A stretch of DNA of 20,353 nucleotides from an uncultured Thermomicrobiales bacterium (GCA_902806355.1 CADCWI010000095.1:1-20353); one strand, 5' to 3'. Numbered from the stretch's first letter, positions 7,639 to 15,639 are shown. Made by a program: numbers and translations. Notes: generated by a model from the sequence alone, not told the origin.

Positions 7639-8349
7639 ATGTCAACCCCAAACCGTGATATGTACGAGGCCCTGCTTCAAAAGGCCCTCGACACCCGAAT
7701 GTCGGATATCTCACGTCGCCGCTTGCTTCGCAACGCTGGTATTACCGGAGGTGTGGCGGCTCTCGGAACAGTCGGATTTGCCGCCGCGCAGGACGATGCG
7801 ACGCCGGAAGTCGGCGACGAGGCTACTCCGGTAACCGGCGAGAGCCCCTTCGAGGGACCGGTCGATGTGCTCAACTATGCATTGACCCTAGAGCACCTCG
7901 AGACCGCTTTCTATCGCGATGGCCTGGAGGAGTTCGATTCGGCAGCGTTCGAGGAATTGGGCTTCCAGTCCAGTGTCTACGACAACCTGACCGAGATCGC
8001 CGCTCACGAAGCCGCCCATGTCGAAACCTTGACCGCAACGATCACCGATCTCGGTGGCGAGCCGGTTGAAGAGGCCGAGTACGACTTCGGTTACGAAGAT
8101 GCAGCCGGGTTCCTGGAAGTCGCATTGGCTCTTGAAGATACAGGCGTCGCCGCTTATCAGGGTGCTGCCCAGTACCTGATCGAGGAGGATGATCTTCTCA
8201 CCGCGGCACTGACGATCCATGGCGTGGAAGCACGTCACGCTGCGTACCTGGCTCTCCTGAACGAAGCGAACCCGTTCCCGGAAGCCTTCAACCCGTCCTT
8301 GACGCCGGAAGAAGTGCTCGAGATCGCGACACCGTTCATCGTCGACTAA
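7639..8349 (+). CDS. Tat-exported ferritin-like domain protein, second tandem copy
   Basis: 236 residues. The ATG at 7639 has AGGAG 8 nt upstream. Residues 25-52 form a twin-arginine-type leader (SRRRLLRNAGITGG, hydrophobic core VAALGTVGFAAA, then AQDD), followed by a disordered linker (DATPEVGDEATPVTGE). The Ferritin_2-like four-helix domain covers about 73-210. Predicted iron ligands are Glu85, Glu124-x-x-His127, Glu166 and Glu197-x-x-His200. Folding before Tat export fits a protein that takes up its metal in the cytoplasm. Probable location is outside the membrane. It follows the first copy by 81 nt on the same strand, probably one transcript ending at the hairpin at 8404-8438. A role in iron or oxidative-stress handling is inferred from family only. 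Confidence 0.9.
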   Translation: MSTPNRDMYEALLQKALDTRMSDISRRRLLRNAGITGGVAALGTVGFAAAQDDATPEVGDEATPVTGESPFEGPVDVLNYALTLEHLETAFYRDGLEEFDSAAFEELGFQSSVYDNLTEIAAHEAAHVETLTATITDLGGEPVEEAEYDFGYEDAAGFLEVALALEDTGVAAYQGAAQYLIEEDDLLTAALTIHGVEARHAAYLALLNEANPFPEAFNPSLTPEEVLEIATPFIVD

Positions 8350-8403
8350 CGTAGGTCACCCATCTCCCCCAAGGTGAGGGATCGCGAACGAATGGTCCCT
8401 CCA

Positions 8404-8438
8404 GCAACCCTCCTGACCTCACCAGTCAGGGGGGTTGC
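8404..8438. terminator. Strong hairpin terminator shared by convergent genes
   Basis: A 14-bp stem GCAACCCTCCTGAC / GTCAGGGGGGTTGC with one G-U wobble and a 7-nt loop sits in the 92-nt gap between the ferritin-like stop (8349) and the phosphoribosyltransferase stop (8442-8444). There is no T-run on either strand, but the position and stem length suit a bidirectional terminator. A 10-bp palindrome CCGTTAACGG follows at 8439-8448 and contains the phosphoribosyltransferase stop codon. Confidence 0.75.
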
Positions 8439-8441
8439 CCG

Positions 8442-9113
8442 TTAACGGTGCTCCGCCAGGAGGCGCCGTACCGTATCGGTCGTCACCTCGGCGAAGTCGT
8501 CGTAGAACTGACCGACCGATCCGAACGTCTCCGGCGCGAGGATGCTGATGGCGTCCACTCCACCGCGCCGGAAGTCATCGATAAGCCGGGGAGGAGCGAC
8601 CGGGACGGCGACGACGATCTGGCGAGGATCCGATGCCTTTGCCCAGGCGACAGCCGCCTGCATTGATGCTCCGGTGGCCAGACCGTCGTCGACGAGCACC
8701 ACGATCCTGTCCCGTAGGCGGGGCAAGGGAGCGCTACTACGGATCTGCTCGTCGATCCGGGTGCGCTCCTGCGACGCCGACCATGACAACTGCTCCACGG
8801 CGGCATCGGATAACCCCAGGTCGAGGATCAGGGACCGGTTCAGCACGCGAATGTCCCCCGGCGCGATCGCCCCGACCGCCAGCTCCGGCTGATCTGGCGC
8901 GCCGATCTTCCGGACAACGCAGGCATCAAGGGCACAACCCAGCCGGTCCGCGGCCTCCGCCGCGACCGGTACGCCGCCCCGTGCGAGCCCGAGGACGATC
9001 AGGTCCGAAGCCTGAACGTCGATGAAGAGCTGCGCGAGGAGCGCCGCGATCTGCTGTCCGGCGTGCGTCCTGTCGTGAAACGGATGGTCCCTCGAAGAGC
9101 GGCGAAACCGCAT
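8442..9113 (-). CDS. Phosphoribosyltransferase family protein
   Basis: 223 residues. The ATG at 9113 is preceded by AGGAGG with a 6-nt spacer. An upstream in-frame start at 9194 would add unlikely Arg/Cys/His-rich sequence. The type I PRTase PRPP-binding loop is IVVLVDDGLATGA at residues 137-149. An N-terminal block (IVLGLARGGVPVAAEAA, then CVVRKIGAPDQPELAVGA) is typical of the stand-alone PRTase-like proteins found beside stress or dienelactone-hydrolase-like genes. Type I enzymes move a ribose phosphate between PRPP and a base. In this subgroup the acceptor is generally unknown, and it is not a recognisable Apt, Hpt, Upp or PyrE. It is cytoplasmic. The gene is convergent with the ferritin-like pair and transcribed away from the nucleotidyltransferase stop, with 146 nt of upstream sequence that shows no clear promoter. 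Confidence 0.88.
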   Translation of the reverse strand: MRFRRSSRDHPFHDRTHAGQQIAALLAQLFIDVQASDLIVLGLARGGVPVAAEAADRLGCALDACVVRKIGAPDQPELAVGAIAPGDIRVLNRSLILDLGLSDAAVEQLSWSASQERTRIDEQIRSSAPLPRLRDRIVVLVDDGLATGASMQAAVAWAKASDPRQIVVAVPVAPPRLIDDFRRGGVDAISILAPETFGSVGQFYDDFAEVTTDTVRRLLAEHR

Positions 9114-9259
9114 GTTCTTCCTCCTTCGAAGGCAGTATGGACGATGGCCTGCATGCCTCGTGCCAGCTGGCTGGAGAGCGTCGAGCCTTTGCATGCATGG
9201 CCCGGAAAGACGTTCTCGGTCAGCGCGGACATTGCAAACGTGTTTTGATTGACATCACC

Positions 9260-10078
9260 TCATGCAAGGAGTTCCACCGTGCAGTCGCGCAGCCTGCGTA
9301 ATAAGCGGTCCGGGACGGGGGTCGGTGATTCGCGCGCCCGATAACTGGCGATGAGATGGTCCACCAGGCTCACCACAGTCTTGTCCATGGCATCCGGGCC
9401 GGAAAAATGCAGCCCGTCCATCAGGGCACTTCGCGACCGCGGGTCGAACCGGGAATCGGCGTCTCGATACTGCTGGGTTGTCAATGTGGTCAGCATCCAT
9501 CCCTCATCGGCGATACCGGCATATTCGATCGCGATAGCCGCATCGACCAGGGCGGAAGCGAACCGCCAGCACGACAGCTGATGACCTCGCCGCCGAGCCT
9601 TGGCATAGCGGGTGGTGCCAAGGAGCTGGGAGACCACGTAGTGCTCGAGGCTCCCGATGTTGGGACGGTACACGGTCGACGGCCTTCGGGTGAGATGATC
9701 CGGGACCGGTGCAGTGTTCGTCCGCGTTGGATCGTTGCCTGGCTGCGCTTTTGGAGCCGACCCGATACTCAGGTCGAGCTTCTGCAGTGGACTCAGGTGC
9801 GTGAAGACGATGGCAGCGGCCCAGTCCTCCGGAGCGTCCGCGATGGGCCATTCAAACTCGACGGCGTCGACAGTGAACAGCGCCCCATAGAGCGTCGGAA
9901 TCGTCAGATTGATGTCCGCTGATGTCGCATGGATATCGATATCCGAGAATTGGTCGCACCGGCCATCGGCGCAGGAGCCGAAGACCGTGACGTCCGTGAT
10001 CCCGGGCACCTCGATCAAAGCAGCCACGATCCGGTCTCGCCACGAGAGAAGGTCATCGATCGTGGAGGGGTTTGGCAT
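9260..10078 (-). CDS. Nucleotidyltransferase (pol-beta/aminoglycoside-adenylyltransferase-like fold)
   Basis: 272 residues from the ATG at 10078 with AGGA 8 nt upstream. An ATG at 10312 in the same frame would extend over the divergent gene and encode unlikely sequence. The nucleotidyltransferase signature is at residues 31-50: VFGSCADG followed by FSDIDIH. Gly34-Ser35 and the metal-binding Asp46-x-Asp48 pair are intact. The remaining 200 residues are mostly helical (RYAKARRRGHQLSCWRFASA, then ALVDHLIASYRAR-like C-terminus) and probably form the substrate-binding half. Related proteins transfer AMP to aminoglycosides, lincosamides, tRNA or proteins. Which applies here is not visible, and the C-terminal half resembles no named resistance enzyme that I recognise. 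The start is 69 nt from the ATG of the broken GDPD gene on the other strand, so the two probably share a divergent promoter region. Confidence 0.8.
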   Translation of the reverse strand: MPNPSTIDDLLSWRDRIVAALIEVPGITDVTVFGSCADGRCDQFSDIDIHATSADINLTIPTLYGALFTVDAVEFEWPIADAPEDWAAAIVFTHLSPLQKLDLSIGSAPKAQPGNDPTRTNTAPVPDHLTRRPSTVYRPNIGSLEHYVVSQLLGTTRYAKARRRGHQLSCWRFASALVDAAIAIEYAGIADEGWMLTTLTTQQYRDADSRFDPRSRSALMDGLHFSGPDAMDKTVVSLVDHLIASYRARESPTPVPDRLLRRLRDCTVELLA

Positions 10079-10147
10079 GATCGGTATCCTGGTCGATCCG
10101 ATGTCATCGGGCTGATGCGTTCCGTGAGACCATACCGGGGGCTGCCG

Positions 10148-10864
10148 ATGAGCGACAAGGAGGATGTGGGTGCTGGGAATCGCGGTCGGCGGGCATCCGG
10201 GCACGCGCCGGAGAATACACGGGTGGCATTCGATCTCGCGATCGAGATGGGCGCGGACATGGTCGAGACCGATGTCTAGGTCACTTGCGATGGCGAGCTC
10301 GTATTGTTCCACGATGACCTCGTCAATCGAAGCAGGAATGGCCGGGGACTACTCGCCGATCATACGTTGGCGGAACTGCGAGCACTCGATCTGGGAAGCT
10401 GGTTCGGGCCGGCATTCGCTGGTGAGCGGATCCTGACGCTGGACGAATTCGCCGAGGAGTATCTGCTATGCATCGGGGCTTGCCTGGAGATCAAGGACCC
10501 GCTCGCCGTCGAGCCGTTGCTCGATGCAATCGAGCCATGGGGCGATTCTGGCTCGCTGCACGTCACCTCGTTTTCCTGGTCCGCGTTGGTGCGGGCGTCA
10601 CAGCGGAACCCCCGCCTCACATATGAGTTTCTCTCTACCGCCTTTAATAGCGAGGTGATCGGACGCTGCATCGCGCAAGGTCTGGCCCAGATCTGCCCTC
10701 CAGCCGGATTGCTGGAGCGGACACTCGTGCGGCAGGCGCATGACACGGGGCTGGTCGTCCGGGTGTGGGGTGTTCGCGAACCGGGCGATGTCGATCGCCT
10801 CTTTGCGAGTGGTGCGGATGGTGCGACCATCAACTGGCCCGAGTGGATCACCGGTCGCCGTTGA
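10148..10864 (+). pseudogene. Glycerophosphodiester phosphodiesterase frame interrupted by an in-frame amber codon
   Basis: One reading frame covers GDPD features from start to end, apart from TAG at 10277-10279. Before the stop is ASGHAPENTRVAFDLA then GADMVETDV. After it come VTCDGELVLFHDDLVNR, LTLDEFAEEYL, CLEIKDP and a C-terminal DGATINWPEW. Intact enzymes hydrolyse glycerophosphodiesters to glycerol 3-phosphate and an alcohol in a TIM barrel. The stop falls where family members usually have a polar residue in DVqlTkDG, and CAG to TAG is a one-base change. The N-terminus also lacks the catalytic HRG: the sequence is GNRGRRASGHAPENT, with Asn (or Gly/Arg, depending on alignment) in place of His. 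Two separate lesions make decay more likely than a sequencing error. An ATG at 10115 in frame is an alternative start. A restart at the ATG at 10304 would omit the active site. Confidence 0.75.
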
Positions 10865-11357
10865 CCGGCTGGGGGTCGGCAGATCACGCCTGTCGCGCAC
10901 GGCATCGTAGGGGACGATCGCGTATCTGCAGCTGCACCGGTCCCTGTGAAGCGAAGCTTCACTTGTTCCCGCGTCGGCGCGATTTCGAAGCTTCATCGCC
11001 TTGAGGTCGGCCCATAGACATGCATACGCTTGCCCGCTGCCGTAGAAACACCTGTCCCCCGCAATTACCATGCACTTCGGTCCTTGCAGGAGTTTCATTC
11101 CCTTATGGTCTGCCGGCCACAGACCACCGCGGTATGGTTGGGTACGACTGCGGTGCTCACAGGCAACTCGCCCGACCGCATCCGCACACAGGCCATCCCG
11201 ACGGAATGGAGCGAAGCGGCGCATCGATCACTGCGTGAGTTGTCAGGGGATGAAACGTACAAATTGATCAGCGGATAGGCGCCATTGAGGTGCAGTGCAC
11301 TTGCTGGATCGAGCCGCGGCTGTGGTACGAGACCGAACATGTTGCGAGGAGCAGCCT
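10865..11357. other. Gene-free stretch between the GDPD frame and the P450 gene
   Basis: About 490 nt with only short ORFs on each strand that lack ribosome sites and domain features. Besides the hairpin at 10946-10962, I see an odd-length palindrome GTGCA-G-TGCAC at 11290-11300, 57 nt before the P450 start, which might be an operator. TTGATC at about 11260 could be a -35 box, but no matching -10 box is clear. Confidence 0.4.
10946..10962 (+). terminator. Short hairpin after the GDPD frame
   Basis: A perfect 7-bp stem GTGAAGC/GCTTCAC with a GAA loop lies 82 nt downstream of the GDPD stop and is followed by TTGTTCCC. The 10-mer CGAAGCTTCA from this hairpin recurs once about 35 nt further on. 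The weak T-tract makes this only a possible terminator. Confidence 0.35.
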
Positions 11358-12617
11358 ATGACAGAGGCAGCAACGATGCATCCGGAGATCTACGCACCCG
11401 CGTGGGATGCCCCTGGCGAAGGAATCTACGACTACTATCGCGAGTTTCGCGAACGTGGTCCGATCGCACGAACGGCGGCGACATGGCCGATCGGCCTGCC
11501 TGGAGTCGCGATTCTCCGCTTCGAGGATGTCCATGCCGGGCTACGAGATGGGCGGCTCCGGCGAGAGATCCGTCCGTTGATGCCCGATGGGTGGCAACCG
11601 GAAGCGGCACCGCGAAGCACGATCGCGGATGTATTCTCTGGGTTCATGCTCTTTCGCGATCCTCCCGACCACACGCGTCTCCGATCGGCCGCCAATCTGG
11701 CGTTCACCCCGCGACGGGTTGAGGCGATGCGTCCAGCCATCACCGCGCTCGCCAATGACCTCGTTGACGGGCTGGTCGCGTCCGACGAGCCGAAGGACCT
11801 GATCCGTGCATTCGCCTATCCGCTGCCGATCATGGTCATCTCCGAGATGCTCGGAATCCCGCGCGAGGATTTCCCACGTTTCCGTGACTGGTCGATGGTG
11901 ATCGCCGCCGCGATCGACATCCCGCCAGCCAGGATCGAGGACTTCGCCGCGCGGGCGGACCGCAGCGCCGCCGAGCTCGTTGAGTACCTGACGGGCATCG
12001 TCGAGGAACGCCGCGTCCAGCCGCGTGCGGACCTCATCTCATCCCTGATCCATGCTGAAACCACGGAGGGTAGGATCACGACCGGGGAGCTCATCTCCAC
12101 GTGCATCCTGCTGCTCGTCGCCGGGCACGAAACCACGGTCAACCTGATCACGAACGGGATGCTCGCGCTCCTCTCGCATCCCAATCAGTGGACGATGCTG
12201 GTCGAGAATCCCGGGCTCGCGATGAACGCGACCGAGGAGCTGCTGCGATTCGATAGCCCGGTGCAGATGACGGATCGACTGGCCCACGAGGATGTCACGA
12301 TTGCCGGCGAGACGGTCCCGCGCGGCACGAACGTCCAGCTCGTGCTCGGGTCGGCGAACCGGGATCCCCGAGTATTCAGGGATCCCGACCGGCTGGATAT
12401 CCAGCGCGACGTCGGCCGGCTCATGTCGTTCGGGCAGGGGATCCACTTCTGTCTCGGAGCGGCGCTCGCGCGACTCGAGGGTGAGATTGCGTTCGGGGCG
12501 CTGGCACGGCTGGCACCAGAGCTTGCACTGGCGCCTGGAACGCATCGCTGGCGGCCAGGGCTTGCCTTGCGCGGACTGGAGGAGTTGCTGGTGACACCAC
12601 ACCAGGTCACACCGTGA
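11358..12617 (+). CDS. Cytochrome P450 monooxygenase
   Basis: 419 residues, normal for a soluble bacterial P450. The ATG at 11358 has GAGGA about 8 nt upstream, and the 21 codons that would precede it are Arg/Cys-rich and discarded. The I-helix oxygen-activation motif is AGHETT at 255-260. The K-helix ExxR is Glu294-Arg297 (EELLR). The heme loop FGQGIHFCLG has the axial thiolate Cys365. All core residues are intact. Bacterial class I P450s take electrons from a ferredoxin and reductase, and neither gene is in the window. Subfamily and substrate cannot be read reliably. The sequence has the DPPDHTRLR and GSANRDPRVF blocks of CYP107/CYP105-like and other soluble bacterial families. The gene overlaps the following kinase start by 4 nt, so the two are translated together and may act on one pathway. 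Confidence 0.95.
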   Translation: MTEAATMHPEIYAPAWDAPGEGIYDYYREFRERGPIARTAATWPIGLPGVAILRFEDVHAGLRDGRLRREIRPLMPDGWQPEAAPRSTIADVFSGFMLFRDPPDHTRLRSAANLAFTPRRVEAMRPAITALANDLVDGLVASDEPKDLIRAFAYPLPIMVISEMLGIPREDFPRFRDWSMVIAAAIDIPPARIEDFAARADRSAAELVEYLTGIVEERRVQPRADLISSLIHAETTEGRITTGELISTCILLLVAGHETTVNLITNGMLALLSHPNQWTMLVENPGLAMNATEELLRFDSPVQMTDRLAHEDVTIAGETVPRGTNVQLVLGSANRDPRVFRDPDRLDIQRDVGRLMSFGQGIHFCLGAALARLEGEIAFGALARLAPELALAPGTHRWRPGLALRGLEELLVTPHQVTP

Positions 12618-13150
12618 CCGGCGAGTGGCTGGAAGGGTCCGTGACCCTGATCACCGGCGCGATGGCGGCGGGCAAGTCGACGGTGGCGCAGGCACTCGCC
12701 GAGCGCCTGTCACGCAGCGTACACGTGCGCGGCGATCTCTTCCGCCGGATAGTCGTGTCGGGGCGCGCCGAGATGACGGCCGACCCGTCCCCGGAGGCGA
12801 TTGCCCAGCTCCGCCTCCGGTACGACCTGGGCGTCCGGACCAGCCTGCGTTACGCCGAGGCGGGGTTCGACGTCGTCTACCAGGACATCATCATGGGTGA
12901 TGATCTGCAGCGGGTGGCAGATGGGCTCGGCCCCGCGCTCCGGCAGGTCGTCGTGCTCTGTCCGTCGGCGGAGGTGCTGGCCGCGCGCGAGGCGGCTCGC
13001 CCGAAATCGGGATACGGCGACGGATGGGATCCCGAAGCCTTCGATCGCGAGTTGCGAGAGCACACTCCTCGCATCGGGCTCTGGCTTGACTCGTCCACGC
13101 TCACCGTGGCGCAGACCGTCGATCGCATCCTGGCCGCGCGGATTCCATGA
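12614..13150 (+). CDS. P-loop kinase/phosphotransferase (AAA_33- or CPT-like)
   Basis: 178 residues. The start is GTG at 12614, inside GTGA, which also contains the P450 stop. This overlap decides the start. Walker A is GAMAAGKST (15-23). A short Arg-rich segment (VRGDLFRRIVVSGRAEM) follows, as in small-molecule kinases, then the DVVYQDIIMGDD strand and the LCPSAEVLAAREAAR helix with the lid arginines. The C-terminal block YGDGWDPEAFDRELREHTPRI is characteristic of small proteins annotated as AAA family ATPases or phosphotransferases related to chloramphenicol phosphotransferase and gluconate- or shikimate-kinase-like enzymes. It probably transfers a phosphate from ATP to a small hydroxylated molecule. 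The coupling to a P450 suggests phosphorylation of the P450 product or a self-resistance or activation step, which is an inference. It is cytoplasmic. Confidence 0.87.
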   Translation: MTGEWLEGSVTLITGAMAAGKSTVAQALAERLSRSVHVRGDLFRRIVVSGRAEMTADPSPEAIAQLRLRYDLGVRTSLRYAEAGFDVVYQDIIMGDDLQRVADGLGPALRQVVVLCPSAEVLAAREAARPKSGYGDGWDPEAFDRELREHTPRIGLWLDSSTLTVAQTVDRILAARIP

Positions 13151-13335
13151 GGCCGGGCACACCCACATTTTGAATTCGGGCGCCCGCGGGCCAAAAACGT
13201 GCCTCCACTGGCAGTCGCCTGGCGGCTCCACTCCCTGCCCGGGGGTGCGACGACTTCGCGTCCGTCGTATCCTCACCCGAACGTCAGCAGGGTCCCGGTA
13301 TCGAGCCGGTTGCCGGGACTGACATGGGAGGGATC

Positions 13336-14733
13336 ATGGCGAGCGCAACCTCACCGAACATCATCTTCATCATGAGCGACGACCATGCCGCGCACGCGAT
13401 CGGTGCCTATGGCAGCGTGATCAACGAGACGCCCCAGATCGATCGGATCGCCAACGAAGGGGTGCGGCTGGATAATTGCTTCTGCACCAATTCGATCTGC
13501 GCGCCGAGCCGGGCGACGATCCTATCCGGCGTCCACAGCCATCTTAACGGGGTGCTCACCCTTGCTGATCCGTTCGATGGGCGGCAGCAGACTTTCCCGA
13601 AGTCCCTGCAGGAGGCCGGCTACCAGACGGCGATCTTCGGCAAATGGCATCTCGGTCACGGCGGCAACGCCGACCCAACCGGTTTCGATCGCTGGGCGGT
13701 GCTGCCGGGGCAGGGGCTGTATCACGATCCGGACTTTTTCGTGATGGGCCAGCGCACACCGTTCCAGGGTTACGCCACCGATCTCATTACCGATGTCTCG
13801 CTCGACTGGCTGCGCCAGCGCGATCGTGCCCGCCCGTTTCTGCTGATGGTTCACCACAAGGCACCTCATCGGCCATGGCATCCCGACGAGGCGCACGCGC
13901 ATCTCTACGACGATGTCGATATCCCCATCCCCGAAACATTCGACGACGATTACAGCAACCGGTCGAACGCCGCGCGCAACGCCACGATGCGGATCGAGCG
14001 CGACCTTGCCCCGGACGATCTCAAGGAGGGGGTGCCGGATGGTCTGTCACCGCGCGAGGCCAAGCTCTGGAAGTACCAGCGATACATCAAGGATTACCTG
14101 CGCTGCGTTGCGTCCGTCGATGACAATGTCGGCCGGGTGCTCGACTATCTCGACGAGGACGGCATCGCCAGCGATACCATCGTCGTCTACACGTCCGACC
14201 AGGGGTTTTTTCTCGGCGATCACGGCTGGTACGACAAGCGCTTCATGTACGAGGAATCGCTGCGGATGCCATTTGTGATGCGCTATCCGCGCGAGATTGC
14301 GGCCGGTACCGTCGTGGACGCCATGGTTAGCAACCTGGACTTCGCTCCGACCTTCCTCGACTACGCCGGGCTGGATCGAGCAGATCGCATGCAGGGCGGC
14401 AGCTTCCGGCGGTTCGCGTCCGGGGAGCAGCCCGGCGACGCCTGGCCGACCGCCCTCTACTACCGGTACTGGATGCACCTTTCCGACCACGGTGTCCCCG
14501 CGCATTACGGCGTCCGCACCGCAACCCACAAGCTCATCCACTACTATGGCGAGGCGCTTGGCACAACGAATTCGATCGACCAGCCGACGCCGCCGGAGTG
14601 GGAGCTGTTCGACCTCGTGACCGATCCACGGGAGCTGCGCGACGTCTACGACGACCCCGCCTACGCGGAGATCGTTACCGGGCTGACGGCGGAGCTCCAT
14701 CGCCTGAAGGCGCACTATGGAGACGAACGATGA
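13336..14733 (+). CDS. Formylglycine-dependent sulfatase
   Basis: 465 residues from the ATG at 13336, with GGGAGGG 3 nt before it. An ATG at 13324 in frame (adding MGGI) is equally open, and the short spacer leaves the choice uncertain. The alkaline-phosphatase-fold signatures are intact: metal-binding SDDHA (Asp15-Asp16), the sulfatase motif C-A-P-S-R with the formylglycine precursor Cys55, GKWHLG, and SDQGFFLGDHGWYDKR with the distal metal residues. Activity needs a formylglycine-generating enzyme, which is not in the window. No signal peptide is visible, so the enzyme is probably cytoplasmic. The FLGDHGWYDKRFMYEESLRMPF region resembles the arylsulfatase, GlcNAc-6-sulfatase and choline-sulfatase subgroups, but the substrate is open. 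Its stop overlaps the next start (ATGA), so the metallo-hydrolase is coupled. The 185 nt before it, after the kinase, contain GC-rich palindromes but no clear promoter. Confidence 0.93.
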   Translation: MASATSPNIIFIMSDDHAAHAIGAYGSVINETPQIDRIANEGVRLDNCFCTNSICAPSRATILSGVHSHLNGVLTLADPFDGRQQTFPKSLQEAGYQTAIFGKWHLGHGGNADPTGFDRWAVLPGQGLYHDPDFFVMGQRTPFQGYATDLITDVSLDWLRQRDRARPFLLMVHHKAPHRPWHPDEAHAHLYDDVDIPIPETFDDDYSNRSNAARNATMRIERDLAPDDLKEGVPDGLSPREAKLWKYQRYIKDYLRCVASVDDNVGRVLDYLDEDGIASDTIVVYTSDQGFFLGDHGWYDKRFMYEESLRMPFVMRYPREIAAGTVVDAMVSNLDFAPTFLDYAGLDRADRMQGGSFRRFASGEQPGDAWPTALYYRYWMHLSDHGVPAHYGVRTATHKLIHYYGEALGTTNSIDQPTPPEWELFDLVTDPRELRDVYDDPAYAEIVTGLTAELHRLKAHYGDER

Positions 14734-15524
14734 CCGTGATTCGGGATCACCCCTGGTTCGCGATCACCGAACCGGAAGGGGGTATCTTCGTGATCGAGGA
14801 GCCGCTTCACGACGAGCGCGTCAAGTCGTTCCTGATCGTGGGCGAGCAACGCGCGGTCCTGCTCGATACCGGGATGGGTGTCGCCGACATCCGCACGGTC
14901 GTCGATGCGCTCACGGATGTGCCGATCATCGTCGTCAACAGCCATGCGCACTGGGATCACATCGGGAGCAACCACCGATTCGACACGATCTGGATTCATG
15001 AAGCGGAAAGTGGATATCTGCAGGCGGGGGTCGGCAACGATGTCCTGCGCCCGTGGTTCGGACCGGAGCACCTGACGGGACAACTTCCGGATGGGGTGAC
15101 GGCGGAGACGATCACGATTCCGCCAAGCACGCCGACCGCACTCGTCACCGATGGACAGGTGATCGAACTCGGCGGCCGGGCGCTGGAGGTGCTGCACTGC
15201 CCTGGGCACTCGGTCGGGGGAATTGTGCTCGCCGACCACGCGAATGGCGCATTGTTCAGCACCGACGTGGCGTATGCGGGGGCGCTCTACGTCTACGGAA
15301 CCGATGATCTGCCGGTCTACGCGAGGTCGTTGCGCCGGCTTGCCACCCTCGTGCCTGGCCTCCGGGCCGTGTACCCATCCCACGGGGACAGCCCAATACC
15401 ACCGGCCATGCTGCCTCGGATGGCGGATGCTCTGGACGGGATCGGTGCGGGTCGCGAGCCATCATGGACTGACGCGACCCGCACCGGTTACGACTTCGAT
15501 GGCTTCTCGGTTGAGGTCAAATGA
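14730..15524 (+). CDS. Metallo-beta-lactamase-fold hydrolase
   Basis: 264 residues. The ATG at 14730 overlaps the sulfatase stop by 4 nt. Zinc-binding motifs are HAHWDH (72-77: His72, His74, Asp76, His77), His160 in HCPGHS, Asp179 in STDVAY and His218 in YPSHGD, so a two-metal site is complete. The N-terminal strand contains the family LLDTGMG turn. The subgroup includes glyoxalase II-like enzymes, N-acyl hydrolases and lactonases, quorum-quenching-like enzymes and hydrolases of sulfate-ester products. The motif set does not decide between them. It is cytoplasmic, with no leader. As partner of a sulfatase it could hydrolyse an ester or lactone formed in the same pathway. Confidence 0.92.
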   Translation: MTVIRDHPWFAITEPEGGIFVIEEPLHDERVKSFLIVGEQRAVLLDTGMGVADIRTVVDALTDVPIIVVNSHAHWDHIGSNHRFDTIWIHEAESGYLQAGVGNDVLRPWFGPEHLTGQLPDGVTAETITIPPSTPTALVTDGQVIELGGRALEVLHCPGHSVGGIVLADHANGALFSTDVAYAGALYVYGTDDLPVYARSLRRLATLVPGLRAVYPSHGDSPIPPAMLPRMADALDGIGAGREPSWTDATRTGYDFDGFSVEVK

Positions 15525-15555
15525 GCAAGCCGCCGCAGTCGCACCGATCGGTTCG

Positions 15556-15639
15556 CTAGCGTCGCAGGAACGACGGGACCGTGATAGTGATGGTCCTGCC
15601 GAGGATGGTGAATGTTCGTTTGGCCGGTGTCTTCGCCAT
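15556..15639 (-). CDS. 27-residue basic small protein candidate
   Basis: 27 codons between ATG (15639-15637) and TAG (15558-15556), too short for most gene finders. A GGAGG (15649-15645) lies exactly 5 nt before the ATG, and a near-consensus promoter lies upstream at 15679-15707, giving a leader of about 33 nt. The peptide begins MAKTPAKRT, continues through an alternating hydrophobic/Thr stretch (FTILGRTITITV) and ends PSFLRR. It has two Lys and four Arg, no acidic residue and no Cys. Alternation favours a beta strand or a cationic surface-binding peptide over a helix, and it is not a membrane helix or signal peptide by appearance. It lies in the 207-nt gap between two convergent genes, 31 nt from the MBL stop. 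Translation is inferred. I do not recognise a family. Confidence 0.5.
   Translation of the reverse strand: MAKTPAKRTFTILGRTITITVPSFLRR

Noticed and set aside
10277..10279. Amber codon read as an amino acid in GDPD
   Set aside because: No suppressor tRNA or second example is seen in the window, and the missing HRG histidine argues for decay. It is kept only as a question under findings.
13177..13191. Overlapping GC palindromes after the kinase gene as a terminator
   Set aside because: CGGGCGCCCG and GCCCGCGGGC leave almost no loop and have no T-run on the plus strand.
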